The notes under the pieces: generated by a model | Seen by the model: the letters and a program-made list of their open reading frames with translations, nothing else | Databases searched by the model: none | What the model was told of the DNA's origin: nothing | Translations under genes and position numbers: made by a program | DNA from: Amphibacillus xylanus NBRC 15112 | Lineage (GTDB): Bacteria > Bacillota > Bacilli > Bacillales > Amphibacillaceae | Direction: 5' to 3' | Length of the DNA: 64,000 nt | Assembly: GCF_000307165.1 (NCBI RefSeq) | Contig: NC_018704.1 | Location: 2,505,487-2,569,486, forward strand | Part shown: positions 57,226-64,000 of the stretch, piece by piece | Numbering within the stretch: the stretch's first letter is position 1 | How the letters are laid out: every line of letters begins with the position of its first letter

Positions 57226-57945
57226 TTATTTAATCAAAGGTTCTCGATTAGGTGTGCCTGGTTTCCTTGGATAAGTTTTTGGAGTTGATTTAATTTTATC
57301 AATCACAATAATATTACGTTCTCCTTGATCACCAGGTAATTGAATCGTATGCAAATCTTTTGTTTCTCCACCTAATAACTTAATCGCATATTTTGCCTCT
57401 TCAAGCTCTACTTCAGCATTAGGTCCTTTTAAAGCGACAAATTTCCCATTTTCCTTGACTAGAGGTAAACATAATTCAGTTAATACTGCCATTTTAGCAA
57501 CTGCTCGAGCAGTTACAATATCAAAACTTTGTCGAAATCGTTTGTTTCGAGCAAATGTTTCAGCTCGATCATGATAAAATTCAACATTTGTTAATTGTAA
57601 TTTTTCAGCCAAGTGATTTAAAAATGTGATTCTCTTTTTCAATGAATCGACAATCGTCACATGTAATTGTGGAAAACATATTTTTAGCGGGATGCTTGGG
57701 AATCCAGCCCCTGCTCCGACATCGCATATTTTAATTGATTGATTCAAATCAAGATAAAAACTAGCTGTAATAGAGTCGAAAAAGTGTTTTAAATATACCT
57801 CAGACTCTTCAGTGATAGCTGTTAAGTTCATTTTTTCATTCCACTCAACTAATGTTTCAAAATATATATGAAACTGATTGATTTGATGTTCTGATAAGTT
57901 AATTCCATTTTTACTCAATTCATCAATAAATTGCTCAACCTTCAT
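57226..57945 (-). CDS. rsmG: 16S rRNA (guanine527-N7)-methyltransferase RsmG
   Basis: 239 residues, Rossmann methyltransferase with [15 protein letters not shown] (SAM-binding motif I, about 71-85), [11 protein letters not shown] and [11 protein letters not shown]. It methylates G527 in the 530 loop of 16S rRNA; its loss gives low-level streptomycin resistance in relatives. Formerly gidB, following gidA as usual. Confidence 0.97.
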   Translation of the reverse strand: MKVEQFIDELSKNGINLSEHQINQFHIYFETLVEWNEKMNLTAITEESEVYLKHFFDSITASFYLDLNQSIKICDVGAGAGFPSIPLKICFPQLHVTIVDSLKKRITFLNHLAEKLQLTNVEFYHDRAETFARNKRFRQSFDIVTARAVAKMAVLTELCLPLVKENGKFVALKGPNAEVELEEAKYAIKLLGGETKDLHTIQLPGDQGERNIIVIDKIKSTPKTYPRKPGTPNREPLIK

Positions 57946-57981
57946 CTATTCTCAGTCCATTCATCATAAATATTCAGTATC

Positions 57982-59874
57982 TTACTCTGTTTTTGCTATT
58001 TTACCTTGTTCTATATAGACGAGTAAAATTGAAATATCAGCAGGGTTAACACCTGATATCCGTGATGCTTGCCCAACCGATAATGGTCGAACTTGTTTTA
58101 ATCTCAGTTTTGCTTCTTGTTTTAAGCCAGTAATTGCATCATAATCAATGTTTTCTGGAATTTTTTTATCTTCCATTTTTTTCATTCTGTCTACTTGTTG
58201 TAATGACTTATCAATATACCCTTGATATTTAGCTTGAATTTCAATTTGTTCTATTACGTCTCTCGGAATATCTTGGTCTGCTGGTGTAAATTGACTGATT
58301 AAGCTATAAGTAACTTCTGGTCTTTTCAGTAATTCCAGCGCTTTAATCGGCTCTTTTAAATGAGTTTCGTTAATTTCTTCCAATGCTTTATTTAATTCAT
58401 CAGAAGGCTTAATTGTTGCTTTAGCTAATCTCTCTTGCTCTTCTTTAATTAAATTTAGCTTTCGTTTGAAGCTTTCATAACGCTCTTCACTAATTAACCC
58501 AATTTTATATCCTATTTCAGTTAATCTTAAATCAGCATTATCATGACGTAACAGTAATCTATACTCAGCTCGTGATGTTAACAAGCGATAAGGCTCGCTA
58601 GTTCCTTTAGTAACTAAATCATCGATTAATACGCCAATATAAGCTTGTGAACGATCAAGTATGAGCGGCTCAAGATCTAGTGCATGTGCTGCACCATTGA
58701 TACCTGCCATGATTCCTTGACCTGCTGCCTCTTCATATCCAGAAGTACCATTAATTTGTCCTGCTGTGAATAATCCACTAATATTTTTCACTTCTAGTGT
58801 TGGCCATAATTGAGTCGGAACAACAGTATCATACTCAATGGCATAGCCAGATCGCATTATTTGGGCATTTTCTAATCCTGGAATTGTTCTAACCATTTTT
58901 TCCTGAATATCTTCTGGTAATGATGTTGAGAGTCCTTGTACATATACTTCCTCTGTATTAAGGCCTTCTGGCTCTAAAAATATTTGATGACGTGGTTTAT
59001 CATGAAATCGAACAATTTTATCTTCGATTGATGGACAATATCTTGGGCCAGCCCCTTTAATCATTCCGGAATACATCGATGAAAGTGTAAGGTTATCATC
59101 AATAATTTTGTGAGTCATTTCATTTGTATATGTTAACCAACATGGTACCTGATCAATGATTTTGTCTTCAGTTTCATAAGAAAAATGACCGGGATCGTAA
59201 TCACCAGGTTGTATTTCTGTTTTATTATAATCAATTGACTGTGAATGAACTCTAGGTGGTGTACCTGTTTTAAAGCGAACAAGCTTAAAGCCTAGTTGCT
59301 CAAGGTTCTCTGATAGTTTAACTGATGGTCTTTGATTATTTGGACCACTTTGATAAGATATCTCACCAATATTCACAGTTCCGCGCATAAATGTACCTGT
59401 TGTAATGATTACAGATTTAGCATAATATGCAGCGCTTGTTTCAGTAATAACCCCTTTACAAACTCCATCTTCGACAATTAGTTGTTCTACCATAGTTTGT
59501 CGAATTGTTAAATTATCAAGTTGCTCAAGCTGATGTTTCATTTCTGCTGCGTATAATGCTTTATCTGCTTGAGCTCGTAATGCACGAACAGCAGGACCTT
59601 TTCTTGTGTTTAGCATTCGCATTTGAATATATGTTTTATCGATTACTTTACCCATTAAACCGCCAAGTGCATCAACTTCTCTAACAACAATTCCCTTAGC
59701 TGGACCCCCAATTGAAGGGTTACATGGCATGTAAGCAATCATATCTAAGTTTAACGTTAGCATTAACGTTTTTGCGCCTCGCTTAGCAGCAGCATTAGCC
59801 GCTTCTACTCCAGCATGTCCTGATCCAACTACAATAACGTCATAATGACCAGCATCAAAAACCATTTTACTCAC
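57982..59874 (-). CDS. mnmG: tRNA uridine 5-carboxymethylaminomethyl enzyme MnmG
   Basis: 630 residues, FAD-binding [16 protein letters not shown] (15-30), the MnmG signatures [15 protein letters not shown] and [16 protein letters not shown], and a helical C-terminal domain for tRNA and MnmE binding. With MnmE it adds the cmnm5 group at wobble uridine 34. Twelve bases after mnmE. Confidence 0.98.
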   Translation of the reverse strand: MSKMVFDAGHYDVIVVGSGHAGVEAANAAAKRGAKTLMLTLNLDMIAYMPCNPSIGGPAKGIVVREVDALGGLMGKVIDKTYIQMRMLNTRKGPAVRALRAQADKALYAAEMKHQLEQLDNLTIRQTMVEQLIVEDGVCKGVITETSAAYYAKSVIITTGTFMRGTVNIGEISYQSGPNNQRPSVKLSENLEQLGFKLVRFKTGTPPRVHSQSIDYNKTEIQPGDYDPGHFSYETEDKIIDQVPCWLTYTNEMTHKIIDDNLTLSSMYSGMIKGAGPRYCPSIEDKIVRFHDKPRHQIFLEPEGLNTEEVYVQGLSTSLPEDIQEKMVRTIPGLENAQIMRSGYAIEYDTVVPTQLWPTLEVKNISGLFTAGQINGTSGYEEAAGQGIMAGINGAAHALDLEPLILDRSQAYIGVLIDDLVTKGTSEPYRLLTSRAEYRLLLRHDNADLRLTEIGYKIGLISEERYESFKRKLNLIKEEQERLAKATIKPSDELNKALEEINETHLKEPIKALELLKRPEVTYSLISQFTPADQDIPRDVIEQIEIQAKYQGYIDKSLQQVDRMKKMEDKKIPENIDYDAITGLKQEAKLRLKQVRPLSVGQASRISGVNPADISILLVYIEQGKIAKTE

Positions 59875-59886
59875 TCCCTTTTTTCC

Positions 59887-61263
59887 TTATTTACCTAAGC
59901 AAAATTGAGAAAACAGTTGATCAATTAAACTATCATGAACTGTATCCCCTACAATTTCCCCTAGAATTCTCCATGCACGTGTGACATCAATTTGAATTAA
60001 ATCTAACGGCATATCCATGTCGATAGCATTCTGAGCTTCTTCAAGTGCAGTTAAAGCTTGTTTTAATAATTGGATATGTCGGGCATTTGATACGTAAGAT
60101 ACATCAGTACTTTCTAATTGCCCTTCAAAAAACAGCTTCGCAATTGCCTCTTCTAAATCATCAATACCTTGTTCTTCAATTAACGATGTTGAAACAACTG
60201 GATGATCCCCTGCTAATTTTTCAACTTCATTCTTATCTAATCGTTCTTCCAAATCGGTTTTATTAATGAGTACAATTAATTCAAGGTCATTTGTTAGTTC
60301 AAACAGTTGACGATCTTGATCTGTTAGTGGCTCATTATTATTTAATACAAGCAAGACTAAATCAGCTTCTTTTAAAGCCTGTCTAGATCGCTCAACACCA
60401 ATTTTTTCAACTAGATCATCAGTTTCTCTTATTCCAGCAGTATCAATTAAACGCAATGGAACACCACGAACATTTACATATTCCTCGATAACATCCCTAG
60501 TTGTTCCTGGGATATCTGTAACAATCGCCTTATTCTCTTGAACAAGTGTATTTAATAACGAAGACTTTCCTACGTTGGGACGACCAATGATTGCAGTAGA
60601 AATTCCTTCTCTAAGGATCTTCCCTTGTTTAGCCATCGTTAAAAGTCTTTCAATTTCTTGATAAACATCTGTTGTTTTTTCCAATAATACCGATTTAGTC
60701 ATTTCTTCAACATCATCATACTCTGGATAATCTATATTTACTTCAACATGAGCTACTGTTTCGATTAAATCTTGACGTAACCGTTGAATTAACTTCGACA
60801 ATTTACCATCCAATTGTTTTAATGCTACATCCATTGCTCTATCAGTTTTAGCACGGATTAAGTCCATCACAGCCTCTGCTTGAGACAAGTCAATTCTTCC
60901 ATTTAAGAATGCTCGTTTGGTAAATTCACCAGGCTCAGCTAAACGTGCTCCAAGCTCTAAAACTAACTCTAACAATCGATTTACTGAAGCTATACCACCA
61001 TGACAATTAATTTCTACGACATCTTCTCGTGTAAATGTTTTCGGTGCTTTCATCACACTAACCATTACTTCTTCAATCATATTATTTGTATGTGGGTCAA
61101 TCATTTTTCCGTAATGAATCGTATGTGAGTTAACCTCATTTAAATCTGATCCGGAAAAAATTTGATTGACAATATTTATAGCATCCTTACCACTTAATCG
61201 AACAATACCTATCGCACCCTCACCTAATGGTGTAGATATTGCCGCAATCGTATCAAACTCCAT
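59887..61263 (-). CDS. mnmE: tRNA modification GTPase MnmE
   Basis: 458 residues: an N-terminal folate-binding domain ([20 protein letters not shown]), a helical domain, an inserted G-domain with [12 protein letters not shown] (about 228) and [12 protein letters not shown], and the C-terminal FCLGK whose Cys is required for activity. GTP-driven partner of MnmG. The 264 bases upstream hold AT-rich sequence and the jag terminator. Confidence 0.98.
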   Translation of the reverse strand: MEFDTIAAISTPLGEGAIGIVRLSGKDAINIVNQIFSGSDLNEVNSHTIHYGKMIDPHTNNMIEEVMVSVMKAPKTFTREDVVEINCHGGIASVNRLLELVLELGARLAEPGEFTKRAFLNGRIDLSQAEAVMDLIRAKTDRAMDVALKQLDGKLSKLIQRLRQDLIETVAHVEVNIDYPEYDDVEEMTKSVLLEKTTDVYQEIERLLTMAKQGKILREGISTAIIGRPNVGKSSLLNTLVQENKAIVTDIPGTTRDVIEEYVNVRGVPLRLIDTAGIRETDDLVEKIGVERSRQALKEADLVLLVLNNNEPLTDQDRQLFELTNDLELIVLINKTDLEERLDKNEVEKLAGDHPVVSTSLIEEQGIDDLEEAIAKLFFEGQLESTDVSYVSNARHIQLLKQALTALEEAQNAIDMDMPLDLIQIDVTRAWRILGEIVGDTVHDSLIDQLFSQFCLGK

Positions 61264-61493
61264 TACATTTCACCCCCATTAATTAAATATCTATCTAAAA
61301 TAAATTATTTGTTTAGTAATAAATATCACTAACAAGTTAGAGTAACACATTCGAATTAAAAAAGAAATAAAAATATTTTTACTAATTTAAGGGAATATTA
61401 AATTTTAATTCACTTCATAGTATCGACAATAATCTATATTTCATAAAAAGTTATTAACAAGTGGATAACTTTTTATCAGTGTTTTTACTAAAA

Positions 61494-61519
61494 AAAGAAG
61501 TCCACAATTGGACTTCTTT
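61494..61519 (-). terminator. Terminator after jag
   Basis: AAAGAAGTCC and GGACTTCTTT form a perfect stem 8 bases after the jag stop on the minus strand, with a T-run following. Confidence 0.85.
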
Positions 61520-61527
61520 TATCAAAT

Positions 61528-62151
61528 TTATTTATTGACAGGTTTAATAACTACAAAACGATTAGGATCAGTACCATCAGAATGTGTCTCTACCTTTGGA
61601 TTATCTTGTAAAATGCTATGAATGATTTTTCGTTCATAAGATGGCATCGGCTCAAGCGTGACATTGCGACGAATTTTTATTGCTTTATCCGCAAGTCGAG
61701 TTGCTAATTGCTGGAGTGTTTCCTCACGTCTTGCACGGTAGCCCTCCGCATCTACAATAACACGATAAAAATCTGATGATTGACGATTTAACATCACTTG
61801 AACAAGATGCTGAATAGCATTTAATGTTTGACCACGTTTACCAATTACCATAGCAATTTTCTCACCTGATAAGTTAAACGTAACTTGCTCATCTTTATTA
61901 ACGACGTCAACATTAATGTCGTCTGCAAAAGAACGTGTAATATCTTCAAGATATTTTTTCGCTAAATCTATTGGATCTTGCTTGATTGATACTTTAACAA
62001 TTGCACGTTTGGCACCAAAAATACCAAACATACCTTTTTTACCTTCATCAATAATCTCAACTTTAACCTGATCTTTTCTCGCATTAAGTTGCTCTAATGC
62101 TGATTGAACCGCATCATCTACAGTTTGTCCAGAAGCAGTTACCTGTTTCAC
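61528..62151 (-). CDS. jag: Jag/KhpB RNA-binding protein
   Basis: 207 residues: a Jag_N domain (1-50, MKQVTASGQTVDDAV), a KH-II domain with GKRGQTLNAIQHLVQ (about 103) and a C-terminal R3H domain (PMSYERKIIH-like stretch, about 170-207). It binds RNA and affects cell elongation and wall synthesis. Follows yidC by two bases as a coupled pair. Confidence 0.95.
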   Translation of the reverse strand: MKQVTASGQTVDDAVQSALEQLNARKDQVKVEIIDEGKKGMFGIFGAKRAIVKVSIKQDPIDLAKKYLEDITRSFADDINVDVVNKDEQVTFNLSGEKIAMVIGKRGQTLNAIQHLVQVMLNRQSSDFYRVIVDAEGYRARREETLQQLATRLADKAIKIRRNVTLEPMPSYERKIIHSILQDNPKVETHSDGTDPNRFVVIKPVNK

Positions 62152-62153
62152 GA

Positions 62154-62921
62154 TTATTTTCCTCCCGCTTGTTGTTGGAATTTAAATGGCTTTCTAATAA
62201 AGATTGTTTGGAAAACCATAAACACGTTACCAACTACCCAGTATAAAGATAAAGCTGCTGGGAAATAAAGTGACATAACACCAATCATAATTGGCATCAT
62301 ATACGTCATCATTGACATTTGTGGATTTGCTGCTTGATCTGTTCCTTTCATCATTAACTTCTGTTGAATAAACGTTGCCGCAGCTGCAATGATTGGTAAA
62401 ATATAATAAGGATCTTTCTCAGCTAAATCAAACCATAAGAATGTCCCTTCTTTTAATCCAGGTGTTCTCATGATCGATTGATACAATGCAATCATAATTG
62501 GCATTTGTACAAACATCGGTAAACAACCAGCCATTGGATTAACATTATGCTCTTGGAAAAGCTTCATTTGTTCTTCTCGCAACTTTTCCTGTGTTTTAGC
62601 ATCTTTAGAACTGTATTTTTCTTGTAATTCTTTAATCTTAGGTTGAATTTGCTGCATAGCTTGCGAACTCTTAAGTTGTTTAATATTTAATGGAACTAAT
62701 AATGAACGAATCAGGATCGTAACGATAATAATAGCCCATCCGTAGCTTCCACCAAATATACCTGCAACTGTTGTAGTTAGCCATGATAGTGGATAAACAA
62801 AGAATGAATTCCAAATACCTTCACTCTCAGCAGTAATAGGTTCATTTATATTTCCACAACCAGCTAACACTAGTACTAATAAAAGTAAGGCCACGACAAT
62901 TAAGACCTTTTTCTTACGCAT
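62154..62921 (-). CDS. yidC: YidC/Oxa1/SpoIIIJ membrane protein insertase
   Basis: 255 residues from ATG 62921 (AAGGAGGG upstream). A lipoprotein signal puts the lipidated Cys at 22 (LAGCG), then five membrane segments with GSYGWAIIIVTILIRSLLVPLN (the Arg in the hydrophilic groove) and the coiled cytoplasmic hairpin. It inserts membrane proteins and, as SpoIIIJ, supports sporulation in B. subtilis. A MITE now separates it from rnpA. Confidence 0.96.
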   Translation of the reverse strand: MRKKKVLIVVALLLLVLVLAGCGNINEPITAESEGIWNSFFVYPLSWLTTTVAGIFGGSYGWAIIIVTILIRSLLVPLNIKQLKSSQAMQQIQPKIKELQEKYSSKDAKTQEKLREEQMKLFQEHNVNPMAGCLPMFVQMPIMIALYQSIMRTPGLKEGTFLWFDLAEKDPYYILPIIAAAATFIQQKLMMKGTDQAANPQMSMMTYMMPIMIGVMSLYFPAALSLYWVVGNVFMVFQTIFIRKPFKFQQQAGGK

Positions 62922-63026
62922 AATTTCCCTCCTTGAACTTACATTGATACACATATATGTAAAACTCAATTGCTATTTTACCATGATCCCTACATGAATA
63001 CTACAAAACTAAAATGAGTATATAAA

Positions 63027-63316
63027 TGAATGAATTTCATAATGACTTAATTGGCTATAAAACACGAACAATTGGGTTACAGGTGACGCGGTGATTTCCA
63101 CTCTAGGCGGACGCTTTCCGCGGGATCGGCCTCAGCTAATTGATAAAAGCTTTTCAAGCTTTTATCACTGGATCTTCGGACACGATTGTTCCCGCTGGAG
63201 TCGCCGCCTGCCGTTCCAATCACTTGATTAGGCTTCTTTATTTACGTATTATATTGTATTTTCATTTGTAATTGTTCGTGTTCTTAACTAGATTTTTGTA
63301 TTATGAAATTGACTCA
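63027..63316. repeat. MITE-like element, copy D (290 bp) between rnpA and yidC
   Basis: The same element as copy A (8722-9068), inverted relative to it. The ends are TGAATGAATTTCATAAT and TGAGTCAATTTCATAAT. The core pairs GGCGGACGCTTTCCGCGGGA (63107-63126) with TCCCGCTGGAGTCGCCGCC (about 63190-63208) around an inner hairpin TGATAAAAGCTT / AAGCTTTTATCA. This is the fuller form of the core; the right end lies 9 bases past the rnpA stop. Confidence 0.87.
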
Positions 63317-63325
63317 AATGATCAT

Positions 63326-63664
63326 TTATTTCAATAACTTAGAATTAAGTAGCACATGAGTTAAACTTTTTTTAATTTGATGAAAATCCATCGACTTCAC
63401 AGGCTGTCTAGCAATAATAACAATATCAACATCTCTTTTAATATCGTCTTCCATTTCTAGAATAGCTTGTCTTAAATATCTTTTGACTTGATTACGTACT
63501 ACAGCGTTACCAATCTTTTTAGATACCGATAAACCGACTCTAAAATTAATTTGATCTTTTTTTGGAAGATAATACACTACTAATTGGCGGTTTGCAAATG
63601 ATTTCCCATTTTTAAATACATTTTGAAATTCATCATTTGATTTTAATCGGTTAATTTTCCGCAT
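63326..63664 (-). CDS. rnpA: Ribonuclease P protein component RnpA
   Basis: 112 residues, basic, with the central RNR motif ([16 protein letters not shown], about 52-67) and [11 protein letters not shown]. It assists the RNase P RNA in trimming tRNA 5' ends. Between rpmH and yidC as in all bacilli, but with the downstream gap enlarged by a MITE. Confidence 0.97.
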   Translation of the reverse strand: MRKINRLKSNDEFQNVFKNGKSFANRQLVVYYLPKKDQINFRVGLSVSKKIGNAVVRNQVKRYLRQAILEMEDDIKRDVDIVIIARQPVKSMDFHQIKKSLTHVLLNSKLLK

Positions 63665-63705
63665 AATCTATCCTCCAATACAAACCCTATCTTATCTTTA
63701 AATGG

Positions 63706-63736
63706 AAAAAAGACCACTGAAATAGTGTCAGTGGCC
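63706..63736 (-). terminator. Hairpin between rpmH and rnpA
   Basis: On the minus strand GGCCACTGA pairs with TTCAGTGGTC and is followed by TTTTTT. It begins at the last base of the rpmH stop, so it would partly end rpmH transcripts and lower rnpA expression relative to L34. Confidence 0.8.
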
Positions 63737-63870
63737 TATGCTGATAATACTCTTCTTCCTTTTTTACGTCGACGTGCTAAAACATTGCGACCATTCTTTG
63801 TACTCATACGTTTACGAAATCCGTGAACTTTTTTACGTTGACGGTTTTTCGGTTGAAATGTGCGTTTCAT
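63736..63870 (-). CDS. rpmH: 50S ribosomal protein L34
   Basis: 44 residues: [20 protein letters not shown], then [20 protein letters not shown] and LSA. The full-length, very basic L34. It is the gene next to dnaA/oriC in most bacteria, so it fixes the position of the window relative to the origin. Confidence 0.97.
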   Translation of the reverse strand: MKRTFQPKNRQRKKVHGFRKRMSTKNGRNVLARRRKKGRRVLSA

Positions 63871-63928
63871 ATTATATTACACCCCCTGAGGAATAAAAAT
63901 CCTACTAAAACAAACCATAACCTAATAC

Positions 63929-63958
63929 ATTATAAAGAAAAACGACTGATTCTGTCAA
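63929..63958 (-). promoter_or_regulatory. Promoter of rpmH
   Basis: On the minus strand TTGACA (63953-63958) and TATAAT (63929-63934), 18 bases apart, both perfect sigma-A hexamers. The start codon lies about 58 bases downstream. Confidence 0.85.
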
Positions 63959-64000
63959 CATAAAAGTCATTATTATTTTCTCCTCTTTACTTTTAACAAC

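Noticed and set aside
61450..61470. Isolated DnaA-box-like AGTGGATAA near the jag terminator
   Set aside because: A single one-mismatch box without neighbours is expected by chance in AT-rich DNA.

Overview
The window is a low-GC Bacillota chromosome segment, most likely a spore-forming Bacillaceae. The evidence is the gene order next to the replication origin: rpmH, rnpA, yidC, jag, mnmE, mnmG, rsmG, noc, parA, parB, yyaC, a DUF951 gene, ychF, rpsF, ssb, rpsR, then yybS, gdpP, rplI, the dnaB-type helicase, purA, walRKHIJ, an htrA-type protease and rlmH. dnaA and oriC should lie just beyond position 64000. Most core genes are on the minus strand, pointing away from the origin and so co-directional with replication. 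Two GH43 enzymes and Rnf-type genes fit a xylan-using, partly anaerobic organism. An Amphibacillus/Halolactibacillus-like genus is only a guess.

Region by region. 1-2400 is an accessory patch abutting the 3' end of rlmH: a protein kinase running off the edge and a decayed hsdR. 3-7 kb holds a ferredoxin-reductase-like gene behind a Fur-like box, a CoA-disulfide reductase and a CNNM/CBS/CorC protein. 7.5-12.2 kb is a methionine T-box locus: a SAM-hydrolysing DUF62 enzyme and a complete ECF transporter (S, double ATPase, T). 12.3-16.5 kb has a Lin0512 protein, a polytopic membrane protein, an IS4-type element and an AraC regulator. 16.8-21.6 kb is a GH43/solute-binding-protein sugar locus with a cre site. 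21.67-21.87 kb is a dense DnaA-box cluster. 22-29 kb is the wal operon with an htrA-type gene. 29-35 kb is an insertion patch: an ISL3-like MITE split by an IS110 element, an M23 peptidase gene and an IS1182 element. 35-46.9 kb runs from purA to serA, with HAD, GlpQ-like and MATE genes and a second MITE copy. 46.9-49.7 kb has a serine T-box and an rnfC-rnfD pair with no other rnf genes. 49.8-64 kb is the rpsF operon and the origin-proximal cluster with three perfect parS sites.

The strongest unusual signals are four. (1) The IS110 element carries a candidate bridge RNA whose loops match both element ends and the interrupted target, and the intact target can be read from the second MITE copy. 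(2) The methionine-T-box locus looks like a SAM import and hydrolysis pathway. (3) A DnaA-box cluster lies about 42 kb from the expected origin. (4) One structured GC-rich core is shared by two unrelated MITE families and the IS1182 element.
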